A DNA stretch of 5,345 nt, from assembly GCA_021775835.1 (NCBI GenBank), contig JAJFHC010000042.1, positions 1-5,345 of the forward strand, read 5' to 3'. How positions within the stretch are numbered: the stretch's first letter is position 1; the number at the start of each line of letters is the position of its first letter. This DNA comes from Hyphomicrobiales bacterium. GTDB lineage: Bacteria > Pseudomonadota > Alphaproteobacteria > Rhizobiales > JAJFHC01. This document shows, in pieces, positions 1 to 5,239 of this stretch. The notes below the pieces were generated by a model. The model was not told the origin of the DNA and ran no database searches. It saw only the letters and a program-made list of their open reading frames with translations. Both the position numbers and the translations under genes were made by a program.

Positions 1-1142
1 TTGACGCCTTCTACGCCGCCGGTGCGCCCGACATAGCTTTCCACACAGACGATCATATCGGTCTCGAAAACACCGTCATAGGCACCCCAATCGGCATCTT
101 GCGGATACCAGACGAACGGGTATTCCACACCCAGGCCGCAGCCGTGGACCATGTCGGCGTAGCGGTTCTCGATGAATTCACTGGGAAGCACGAAGGCCTT
201 CTCACCGAACTCCAGCAACCCGGTTCCCGGGCGCAGCAAGTCGATATTGTGGGTGATCTGGCGCCGTGACACGTCGTAGAGGCGGCGCTGCTCGTCGGTG
301 GGGTCGGTATTCTCAACCGTCCAGGACCGTGAAATGTCGTTGTAGAACCCCATCGGGCCGATCAGGTCGGTATCGAAGGCCAGCAGGTCACCGGCAGCCA
401 TGACCCGGTCGGAGGTTTCCTGGAACCAGGGATTGGTTCTGGGACCGGACGCCAACAGCCTGGTCTCGGGATACTCCCCGCCCCTGGCGACACTTTCCTT
501 GAGCAGGAACGACAGCGCGTCTGATTCCTTCATGCCATGGCAAAGTTGCGCGCGCATGGCCGCAACACTTTCCTCGCAGGTTCTGAGCGAAGCCACCAGC
601 GCCCGGATCTCCTCGTGGGATTTGATCGACCGGGCGCGCTCCATAAGAGGCTTGCCGTCAACCGGTTCGAGGCCCTGCTTATCAAGAGCGCGGACCAGCA
701 CAAGGTCGGCGCGGTCGATCAGGACGCGCCTGTTGCCGCTGCCATGGTTTTTCGCCAGGTCAGCCATTTCAGCAGCGAACCGGCCGGCCATTTCCTCCCC
801 ACGCGGCCCGACCACAACAAAATCGAAAGACAGGGCCGGCCTGATTTCATCGATGGTCTCCAGATCGCGTGCCAGATGAGCCCCGCTCGCCAGTTCAAAG
901 TGAATGACGCGGCCGTCTGCGCCAATGAACAGGTAACGGCAGAAGTTATGCATGGTCCAGACCTGCATGTTCCGGGCACCACTGGCGTAGCGAATATTGA
1001 TGGGATCGAACAGGATGAGGCCGGCCACATCTTCGGCCGCCAGCAGTTTGCGGATACGGCCAAGACGAAAGGCGCGAACGGCCACCTCATCAATTGGCGT
1101 CGCGTCGGCAAGAACCGATTTGGCCTGCACCAGGGTTGTCAT
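1..1142 (-). CDS. DddP-like M24 metallopeptidase-fold protein, C-terminus cut by the window edge
   Basis: 380 codons are visible; the end lies beyond base 1. The start is ATG at 1142 with a weak purine-rich GAAGG upstream; an in-frame TAG, the stop of the preceding gene, lies 33 bp before it. Residues about 30-165 look like a creatinase-type N-terminal domain and residues about 175-380 the M24 pita-bread domain. Metal-ligand candidates are D257 and D259 (FDTDLIG), D269 (NDISRSW), H333 (HGCGLG) and E368 (CVESYVG); the last expected Glu would be at 383, just outside. These spacings equal those I recall for the DMSP lyase DddP (D295, D297, D307, H371, E406, E421; constant offset 38), and Y328 matches its Tyr366. 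However, V339 sits where DddP has the proposed catalytic base Asp377. The fold and a metal site are well supported. DMSP lyase activity is doubtful, and an Xaa-Pro peptidase or another M24 reaction is equally possible. It is probably co-transcribed with the upstream methyltransferase gene. Confidence 0.88.
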   Translation of the reverse strand, partial: MTTLVQAKSVLADATPIDEVAVRAFRLGRIRKLLAAEDVAGLILFDPINIRYASGARNMQVWTMHNFCRYLFIGADGRVIHFELASGAHLARDLETIDEIRPALSFDFVVVGPRGEEMAGRFAAEMADLAKNHGSGNRRVLIDRADLVLVRALDKQGLEPVDGKPLMERARSIKSHEEIRALVASLRTCEESVAAMRAQLCHGMKESDALSFLLKESVARGGEYPETRLLASGPRTNPWFQETSDRVMAAGDLLAFDTDLIGPMGFYNDISRSWTVENTDPTDEQRRLYDVSRRQITHNIDLLRPGTGLLEFGEKAFVLPSEFIENRYADMVHGCGLGVEYPFVWYPQDADWGAYDGVFETDMIVCVESYVGRTGGVEGV

Positions 1143-1175
1143 GATCAATTCGCCTTCGCCAATTTGCGCTTCTGG

Positions 1176-1823
1176 CTAAGAATTCGACCCTACTGCCGGT
1201 CGCAGCACAAGCGAAAAGTTGTTGGCTGGCATTGGGATGATGTCATCGATCGCAAACCCGTGGTCGGCGGCGGCAACCGTCATGTCGTCGAGGTCGCGGA
1301 TACCCCACCGGGGGTCGCGGGCCCGCAAGCTTTCATTGAAAGAAACATTGCCTTCGGAGATGAAGTCACCGCTTCTGGCATAGGGGCCATAGAGAATGAT
1401 CATGCCCGATTGGCGCAGCACCTGGCTTGCGCCGGCCAACAGCCCGAGCGTCGCCTCCCAGGGCGAGATATGCACCATGTTGGCCGCGAAGACGACGTCG
1501 ATGCTTTCGGCGACCTGAGACGGCCAACTCTGATCGGTCATATCCAGATTGAGCGGTGGCAGAATGTTGGTCGCGCCTTCGTTGCCCCCACGATAGGCCT
1601 CTATACTGGCACGGGCGCCACTGTCAGGATCTGACGGTTGCCAGGCGAGATCCGGAAAACGTTCCGCAAAACCCGATACGTGCTGTCCGGAACCGCTGGC
1701 AATCTCGAGCACACGTCCGCTCGCCGGCAACAGGCTGCGGAACACGTCCACGATCGGTTCAAAATTTCTCAGGCCCGACTGGGAGACCATGGGCTGGCCA
1801 AGGCGGTTATTGTTCTCGTTCAT
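1176..1823 (-). CDS. DUF938 family class I SAM-dependent methyltransferase
   Basis: This 215-residue protein has the hallmarks of the DUF938 family (PF06080), predicted cytosolic class I methyltransferases of unknown substrate. The SAM-binding motif I is VLEIASGSGQH (38-48), followed by an acidic strand around PSDPDS (63-68). The family-typical block NMVHISPWEATLGLLAGA covers 115-132. YGPY (145-148) is followed by a conserved stretch ending RARDPRWGIRDLDDM (167-181), and MPANNFSLVLR lies near the C-terminus (198-208). Length is normal for the family. I prefer the ATG at 1823, giving MNENNNRLGQPM, over an in-frame TTG at 1844 that would add seven residues; neither has a strong Shine-Dalgarno, although GAGACAG lies 7-13 bases before the ATG. 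The stop TAG at 1176-1178 lies 33 bp before the M24 gene on the same strand, so a two-gene operon is likely. The methyl acceptor cannot be read from the sequence. Confidence 0.93.
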   Translation of the reverse strand: MNENNNRLGQPMVSQSGLRNFEPIVDVFRSLLPASGRVLEIASGSGQHVSGFAERFPDLAWQPSDPDSGARASIEAYRGGNEGATNILPPLNLDMTDQSWPSQVAESIDVVFAANMVHISPWEATLGLLAGASQVLRQSGMIILYGPYARSGDFISEGNVSFNESLRARDPRWGIRDLDDMTVAAADHGFAIDDIIPMPANNFSLVLRPAVGSNS

Positions 1824-1868
1824 CGGGACTATCTGTCTCGCCAATCGGGTTCAACTACATGCGTCTGT

Positions 1869-1886
1869 TTCCGCGAGATTCCGCGA
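1869..1886. repeat. 8-bp direct repeat TTCCGCGA with 10-bp period
   Basis: TTCCGCGA occurs at 1869-1876 and again at 1879-1886, separated by GA, so the copies sit about one helical turn apart. They lie upstream of the methyltransferase start and just downstream (on the minus strand) of its weak -35-like TTGACG. This arrangement could be a tandem regulator site, but an 8-bp repeat in GC-rich DNA can also arise by chance. Confidence 0.4.
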
Positions 1887-1983
1887 ACCGTCAAGGACAA
1901 TTGAATTGCCGGGTTCTTCGGTGGGCGTACACGGGCGGTACTGGAGAGGTCTCTACCGGTGTGACGATTGACGCAGATCAAGG

Positions 1984-2010
1984 CTTGCGAGAGCTTGCCC
2001 TGACTAGACT
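1984..2010 (+). promoter_or_regulatory. Candidate heat-shock (RpoH-type) promoter of hsp20
   Basis: CTTG at 1984-1987 is followed after 17 bases by TAGACT at 2005-2010, preceded by C. This partly fits the CTTG-N17/18-CTATnT pattern I recall for alphaproteobacterial RpoH promoters, and RpoH control is usual for Hsp20 genes. The -10 match is imperfect. Transcription would start near 2017, giving a leader of about 22 bases. No CIRCE inverted repeat is present. Confidence 0.3.
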
Positions 2011-2025
2011 GGCTCAAACGTAATC

Positions 2026-2031
2026 AAGGAG
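2026..2031 (+). promoter_or_regulatory. Strong Shine-Dalgarno of hsp20
   Basis: AAGGAG lies seven bases before the ATG at 2039 and fixes the Hsp20 start. It is the best ribosome-binding site in the window. The bases AGGAGCAAG (2027-2035) can also pair with CTTGCCCT at 1994-2001, with A2030 bulged. Confidence 0.85.
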
Positions 2032-2038
2032 CAAGACG

Positions 2039-2455
2039 ATGGTCGAGAAATCACATACCGCCGGATGGTTGCCTCATGTCTACGAACCCTTGCGCCATCT
2101 CGGTGAACGAATCGCGGACTGGTTCGCCCCGAGATCCGAGGCGTCGGCTTCACCGGATTTCTACCGGATCGACATGGAACTTCCGGGCGTCAAGGCAAAA
2201 GACATTGATGTGTCCATTCAGAACGACAGCCTGGTGGTCAAGGGAGAAAAACACTTCAAGAGAGAGAAAGCCGGTCGCACATACTATTTTACCGAACGCG
2301 AATACGGCTCATTCCAGAGAACGTTCCGGTTGCCTGCCGATGCGGCCAATGACAATGTCGATGCGGATTTTGCCGATGGTGTTCTGACAATAAAAGTGGC
2401 GAAGAAACCAACGAAAAAATCATCGGAAAAGAAAATCAAAATTTCATCACGTTGA
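2039..2455 (+). CDS. Small heat-shock protein, Hsp20/alpha-crystallin family
   Basis: This 138-residue protein is an ATP-independent holdase chaperone that would bind unfolding proteins in the cytosol as an oligomer. Residues about 1-38 are a short N-terminal arm with WLPHVYEPLRHLGERIADWF, typical of one alphaproteobacterial Hsp20 group. The alpha-crystallin domain spans about 39-122: it begins DFYRIDMELPGVKAKDIDVSI (given here in part, 40-60), continues through LVVKGEK (65-71) and EREYGSFQRTFRLP (86-99), and ends with the signature A-x-x-x-x-G-V-L as ADFADGVLTI (109-118). The lysine-rich tail carries the I-x-I oligomerisation motif as I133-K-I135. The start has an excellent AAGGAG site seven bases upstream. 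The gene stands alone: divergent from the methyltransferase operon and convergent with the TPR gene. Heat-shock control is likely, but only a weak RpoH-like promoter is visible. Confidence 0.96.
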   Translation: MVEKSHTAGWLPHVYEPLRHLGERIADWFAPRSEASASPDFYRIDMELPGVKAKDIDVSIQNDSLVVKGEKHFKREKAGRTYYFTEREYGSFQRTFRLPADAANDNVDADFADGVLTIKVAKKPTKKSSEKKIKISSR

Positions 2456-2486
2456 TACGCTGGGTTAGGCAACGGAGGGATGCGTG

Positions 2487-2508
2487 CAAAACCCTGACTG
2501 CCGGTCAG
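2487..2508 (-). terminator. Possible terminator hairpin between convergent genes
   Basis: CTGAC (2494-2498) pairs with GTCAG (2504-2508) across a five-base loop. On the minus strand the stem is followed by GGTTTTG, a run of four U, so it could end transcription of the TPR gene, whose stop codon lies within the stem. The stem is short, so this is tentative. No better terminator is visible in the 49-bp gap after hsp20. Confidence 0.35.
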
Positions 2509-3116
2509 ATTGGGTCGCCCGAATCCTTGCCACCTGCACGACTGATCAGATCGTCGGCACCGCGCAGGAACGGATGGATAGCAAGGGCACGGTGGACGGC
2601 GGCGAGTGCTGCTTCCTTCTCGCCCTGTTCCAGTCTGATGAGCGCGATACCGGAAATCGCTCCGAAGTGACGCGGTTCCAGCGACAGGACCTTTTCGATG
2701 TCGGCCAGTGAGTCCTCGCGGCGGTTGACCAGCCAGTAGACAGTGGCACGCTTGTTCCAGCCCTCCGCATAGTCGGGCGCTAGTTTGACAATCTTATCCA
2801 GGGCTTCCAGGGCGACGCCGAACCGGCGCACCGACATGGCGCCTCTCGCCTCGTTCATGAGAGCATCGATTTCCGAGGCACCCGACTGCAGCCAGGTCTG
2901 CCAGATCTGGCCCTCAATTTCGTAGGCCGTGGCTCCGGTATCCGCTCGCTTAAGCCGTGAAAACAGTTCGTCCAGCTTCTGCACCGAAGCGGTGTCTGTC
3001 ACCTTGACGATGCCCGTCTGTGCCGCGGAGGCGGGATATGTGCCTGACGACAACACGGTGGCGGCCAGCACAAGGATTGCGCAGATACCGGTTTTGATGA
3101 AGGATGGAAATTGCAT
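2505..3116 (-). CDS. Secreted tetratricopeptide-repeat protein
   Basis: This 203-residue protein has a clear N-terminal signal peptide: K8 in the n-region, a hydrophobic core at about 9-24 (TGICAILVLAATVLSS) and a cleavage site near PASAA-Q (28-33), so it is probably periplasmic. After a helical linker (about 44-80, LDELFSRLKRADTGATAYEIEGQIWQTWL in two parts) come three tandem TPR units at about 83-116, 117-148 and 149-182, each ending in a typical LAP/LEP/IHP turn. GWNKRATVYWL and EPRHFGAISG resemble a conserved short alphaproteobacterial TPR family of unknown role. TPRs mediate protein-protein contact; no partner can be inferred. The ATG at 3116 has GGAG (3126-3129) nine bases upstream. A good sigma-70-like promoter lies at 3146-3174. 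It is convergent with hsp20 and divergent from the MFS gene. Confidence 0.92.
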   Translation of the reverse strand: MQFPSFIKTGICAILVLAATVLSSGTYPASAAQTGIVKVTDTASVQKLDELFSRLKRADTGATAYEIEGQIWQTWLQSGASEIDALMNEARGAMSVRRFGVALEALDKIVKLAPDYAEGWNKRATVYWLVNRREDSLADIEKVLSLEPRHFGAISGIALIRLEQGEKEAALAAVHRALAIHPFLRGADDLISRAGGKDSGDPI

Positions 3117-3121
3117 GATCG

Positions 3122-3150
3122 TTCACTCCGCAAAATGTGAGTGCGATAAT
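3122..3150 (+). promoter_or_regulatory. Candidate promoter of the MFS gene
   Basis: TTCACT (3122-3127, four of six to TTGACA) and GATAAT (3145-3150, five of six to TATAAT) are separated by exactly 17 bases on the plus strand. Transcription would start near 3156, giving a leader of about 50 bases. The -35 overlaps the Shine-Dalgarno of the divergent TPR gene, and the -10 coincides with that gene's -10. Confidence 0.45.
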
Positions 3151-3174
3151 AGGCTTCACAGAGGGTGAGGTCAA
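3146..3174 (-). promoter_or_regulatory. Sigma-70-type promoter of the TPR gene
   Basis: On the minus strand TTGACC (3169-3174, five of six) and TATTAT (3146-3151, five of six) are separated by 17 bases. This is the best housekeeping-type promoter match in the window. Transcription would start near 3139, about 24 bases before the ATG at 3116, leaving room for the GGAG ribosome site. Confidence 0.6.
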
Positions 3175-3205
3175 AACCCGCCATCTCAAGTAACTGCACA
3201 TCCTC

Positions 3206-4435
3206 GTGATCCGGAATATCCAGCTCTACCCCTACTTTCAGGCTGCGCGATTCCTGCTCTTCTGGCAGGCGGGATGGTTTCTCTATTTCGAACAGACCTT
3301 GTCCGGGGCGGAGGCCTTGCTGCTGGCTGCCTGCTTCGACATCGGCACCGTGATCATCGAAGTGCCCTCGGGCTATCTTTCGGATTGGATCGGGCGCCGT
3401 CGCACGCTCATCGCCAGCATGACGGCGGCTGTTCTGGGCTGCCTGCTCCTGTACGCCGGCTCCACATTCGCGAGCTTTCTGTGCGCACAAGGCCTGCTCG
3501 GTGCCTCAGTCGCCCTTGCGTCGGGCACCGACAACGCGCTGCTCTACGAGTCGCTCAGCGCGGAGGGCCGTGAATCGGAAGTCGCGGCCCAGGAATCCAA
3601 GGCAATCCGGCTGTCCATGATGGCCCTCTCGTTGTCGGCTGCCACCGGTGGCCTGCTGTCCCTGATATCGTTTCCCCTCACCTACCTGGCAACCGCACTG
3701 GCATCGGCCATTGCCCTCGTCATCGCCATCAGGTTCAAGGAACCGGTCGTGCCGCAACATAGCCGCCAGGCCCATCTGCCCATGAAACAGCTGAAGGCCG
3801 TGGGTGGGAAACTTCGTGATCCGGTGTTGTGCTGGATGCTGGTGTTTGCAGCGGTTTCGCTGGTCCTGGAGGACGTGCCTTATGTCTACCTCCAGCCGTT
3901 TCTCCGGGAAGCGCTGTCAGACCATGGCCTGGATGCCAGCGCACCGGTCGTCACCGGTTTCTTCATCGCCGCCATCATGGGAGTATCCGCCATTTTGGGT
4001 GGGCTGACGCCGGTTCTGCGCCGGCGCTTGAGCGAACCGGCGATCCTGCTCGCGATGATGGCTGTTCAACTGGTACTGGTTTGGTCGATGGCGCTGATCT
4101 TCAACATCGGCGTCCTTGCCATACTGCTGTTGCGCATGGTTCCCAGCACGATTGCCTATCCGCTCCAACTCCACATCATTCAGCCGCGGTTGTCTCATGG
4201 AATTCGCGCCACATACCTGTCATTACAGAATCTGGTGTCGCGGCTCACGGTCTCGGGCACGGTACTGGCCGCGGCCTGGGTGTTCGGCGATTCAGGTCTG
4301 CTCGGCCGGGAAGACCTTGTGGCGATCCTGATCAGTTATGCGATCGGCGGCATTGTCATGTTCGGCCTCCTTGCAGCGATCGTCTTCGCCCTTCGCAACA
4401 ACCTGATCAAGCCGGGTTCGAGTGGAGGCTTCTAG
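3206..4435 (+). CDS. MFS transporter
   Basis: This 409-residue inner-membrane protein has about twelve hydrophobic segments, for example around 16-30, 36-54, 70-86, 88-106, 137-156, 158-176, 208-222, 248-270, 278-299, 301-320, 350-360 and 371-396. The major-facilitator motif A is present in the loop after the second segment as GYLSDWIGRRRT (56-67). SGTDNALLYESL (106-117) is a feature of a subfamily of drug/metabolite-type MFS proteins. A cytoplasmic loop at about 178-205 divides the two halves. The substrate cannot be deduced. The start is GTG at 3206; an in-frame TAA at 3191 limits extension and the next Met is residue 72, so GTG, or less likely CTG at 3194, must be used. No Shine-Dalgarno is visible before it. 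The TAG stop (4433-4435) is formed by the first three bases of the palindromic element. Confidence 0.93.
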   Translation: MIRNIQLYPYFQAARFLLFWQAGWFLYFEQTLSGAEALLLAACFDIGTVIIEVPSGYLSDWIGRRRTLIASMTAAVLGCLLLYAGSTFASFLCAQGLLGASVALASGTDNALLYESLSAEGRESEVAAQESKAIRLSMMALSLSAATGGLLSLISFPLTYLATALASAIALVIAIRFKEPVVPQHSRQAHLPMKQLKAVGGKLRDPVLCWMLVFAAVSLVLEDVPYVYLQPFLREALSDHGLDASAPVVTGFFIAAIMGVSAILGGLTPVLRRRLSEPAILLAMMAVQLVLVWSMALIFNIGVLAILLLRMVPSTIAYPLQLHIIQPRLSHGIRATYLSLQNLVSRLTVSGTVLAAAWVFGDSGLLGREDLVAILISYAIGGIVMFGLLAAIVFALRNNLIKPGSSGGF

Positions 4436-4465
4436 ATCAAGTCTTGTCTCTATTGAAGCGTTTGA
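4433..4465 (+). repeat. Left terminal inverted repeat of the palindromic element
   Basis: Starts TAGATCAAG and ends AGCGTTTGA. It pairs with 4666-4698 at 32 of 33 positions. Its first three bases are the stop codon of the MFS gene. Confidence 0.9.
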
Positions 4466-4469
4466 TGGA

Positions 4470-4559
4470 GTCAAATCAGTCCGCTCGCGCAGGCGCGGAG
4501 TGCCGTGCGATGTGGGGCATCGGACAAACTTCGCAACGCACGCGATGGGCTGATTTGGC
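4470..4559 (+). repeat. Internal hairpin A of the palindromic element
   Basis: Bases 4470-4483 pair with 4546-4559 (14 consecutive pairs including three G-U; core CAAATCAG with CTGATTTG). After one bulged base (C4484), TCGCG 4485-4489 pairs with CGCGA 4541-4545, giving 19 pairs. The tip can form CGATG (4508-4512) with CATCG (4518-4522) around a five-base loop. Confidence 0.75.
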
Positions 4560-4569
4560 CCACCGAAGG

Positions 4570-4665
4570 CCGGGTTTACGCGCCTGCTGGACTGCGTTGC
4601 AGCTCGCTTCCGGTCGTAAAGACCGCCACGCGAACCGCGCCTTGCCAACAGACGCGTAAACCCGG
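4570..4665 (+). repeat. Internal hairpin B of the palindromic element
   Basis: CCGGGTTTACGCG (4570-4582) is a perfect inverted repeat of 4653-4665. The stem continues after single mismatches with CTG/CAG (4584-4586, 4649-4651) and TGG/CCA (4588-4590, 4645-4647). A tip hairpin CGGTC-gtaaa-GACCG occupies 4611-4625. The stem abuts the right terminal repeat with no spacer. Confidence 0.8.
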
Positions 4666-4698
4666 TCAAACGCTTCAATAGAGACAAGATTTGATCTA
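4666..4698 (-). repeat. Right terminal inverted repeat of the palindromic element
   Basis: Read on the minus strand it starts TAGATCAAA and ends AGCGTTTGA, matching the left repeat except at position 9. Its first three minus-strand bases are the stop codon of the Nudix gene. Confidence 0.9.
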
Positions 4699-5172
4699 AA
4701 AGATCTGAAACTTTCCGGTTTCCCGATACGCATCAAACGCGGTTATGGCGCGGGTCATGTGGCCCAGCATAGTGGGCAGACCATCGGTCGGGAACCAGCC
4801 AAGTTCAAGCGTCTCAACACCGTCGCATCGAAGATCTCCCGTCCAGTCCCGGGTATGGAAATGGAGGACGTGGAACTGGCAGATGTCGCCGTTCGGATAG
4901 GTGACGGTCTGAAACGCCGGATCGGTTGCCATACCGTAGGGCTGCATTTCACCGACCGTGAGGCCGGTTTCCTCCAACGCTTCGCGGCGAATGTTGTCGA
5001 CCAGGGATTCGTCTTCCTCGACAATGCCACCGGGCACACCCCAGCGTTTGAAGTCGCCACGCATTTGCAACAGCACGTCGCCACGGTGGTTCTCGATGAT
5101 GATTGTGGTGCCGGGCAGTATCAATTTGCGGGAGCCGACGAGCTGGCGCATCTGCGTTATGTAGCTGTCCAC
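4696..5172 (-). CDS. Nudix hydrolase
   Basis: This predicted 158-residue cytosolic enzyme would hydrolyse a nucleoside diphosphate linked to another group, using Mg2+. The complete Nudix box GX5EX7REUXEEXGU is present at 49-71: G49, E55, R63-E64, E67-E68, G70 and L71. It is preceded by the usual RWGVPGG (43-49). The N-terminal SYITQMRQLVGSRKLILPG (3-21) resembles bacterial Nudix proteins of about 155-160 residues, which supports the GTG start at 5172. The open frame extends upstream to 5313, but that part overlaps the neighbouring gene's 3' end and has no family likeness. An ATG at 5151 would cut into the conserved N-terminus. A purine-rich GAGAGAGA lies before the GTG. The TAG stop (4696-4698) is formed by the outer bases of the palindromic element. 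The substrate is unknown; dinucleotide polyphosphates, NADH-like compounds or oxidised nucleotides are all possible. Confidence 0.93.
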   Translation of the reverse strand: MDSYITQMRQLVGSRKLILPGTTIIIENHRGDVLLQMRGDFKRWGVPGGIVEEDESLVDNIRREALEETGLTVGEMQPYGMATDPAFQTVTYPNGDICQFHVLHFHTRDWTGDLRCDGVETLELGWFPTDGLPTMLGHMTRAITAFDAYRETGKFQIF

Positions 5173-5188
5173 CGACGGTTCTCTCTCA

Positions 5189-5212
5189 CTTTGTTTCGAA
5201 CTGTCGACAAAG
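5189..5212 (-). repeat. Small inverted repeat before the Nudix start
   Basis: CTTTGT (5189-5194) pairs with ACAAAG (5207-5212), and CGA/TCG inside extends the stem around an ACTG loop with two bases bulged. It lies in the gap between the two minus-strand genes, but no U-run follows on either strand, so it is not a typical terminator. It might be a leader structure or chance. Confidence 0.3.
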
Positions 5213-5239
5213 ACCGGCGCAAACCGCACGCAGTGGCTG

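Larger units (their letters stand above)
1824..2038. other. Divergent intergenic region between the methyltransferase and Hsp20 genes
   Basis: About 215 bp separate the two divergent starts. Toward the minus-strand gene there is a TTGACG at 1889-1894, but the hexamer 17 bases downstream (GAAACA) is a poor -10. An 8-bp direct repeat, TTCCGCGA, lies at 1869-1876 and 1879-1886. Toward Hsp20 there are CTTG boxes at 1984 and 1994 and a TAGACT at 2005. No convincing open reading frame or RNA gene is seen. It presumably carries promoters for both directions, but none can be assigned firmly. Confidence 0.6.
4433..4698. mobile_element. 266-bp palindromic element with 33-bp terminal inverted repeats (MITE-like, family not recognised)
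   Basis: The ends 4433-4465 and 4666-4698 are inverted repeats matching at 32 of 33 positions; the only difference is G4441 against T4690, which is a G-U pair in plus-strand RNA. The element fills the whole gap between two convergent genes and overlaps both by three bases. The outermost TA on each side could be a TA target duplication, as made by IS630/Tc1-type transposases, leaving an element of 262 bp that begins and ends with GATC. The 200-bp interior has no convincing gene; reading frames crossing it are shadows or have no recognisable content. It is nearly filled by two further hairpins (4470-4559 and 4570-4665). The layout recalls Correia or ERIC-type elements, but the sequence is not one of those I know. 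A dedicated structured terminator or RNA is the alternative. Confidence 0.65.

Noticed and set aside
1..1142. Straight annotation as DMSP lyase dddP
   Set aside because: Ligand spacing fits, but the proposed catalytic base position is valine and the C-terminus is not visible, so the gene symbol is withheld.
537..1634. Long plus-strand open frame (365 codons)
   Set aside because: It runs antisense through the M24 and DUF938 genes, both of which have clear family motifs on the minus strand; its own translation has no recognisable domain.
1968..1996. TTGACG at 1968-1973 as the -35 of an hsp20 promoter
   Set aside because: The hexamer 17 bases downstream (GAGCTT) does not resemble a -10, and shifting the spacing by one does not help.
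1845..2038. CIRCE (HrcA) operator upstream of hsp20
   Set aside because: No TTAGCACTC-N9-GAGTGCTAA-like inverted repeat is present.
3829..4659. Plus-strand open frame of 276 codons reaching into the palindromic element
   Set aside because: It overlaps the MFS gene in another frame, is rich in Arg, Gly, Pro and His as GC-rich shadow frames are, and has no recognisable domain.
4292..4687. Minus-strand open frame of 131 codons crossing the palindromic element
   Set aside because: It combines antisense MFS sequence with element sequence and shows no family features; it is not evidence that the element encodes a protein.
4433..4698. tRNA, integron attC site or CRISPR repeat as explanation of the palindrome
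   Set aside because: There is no cloverleaf with tRNA-conserved T-loop bases, no attC core sites with an integrase context, and no regularly spaced direct repeats.
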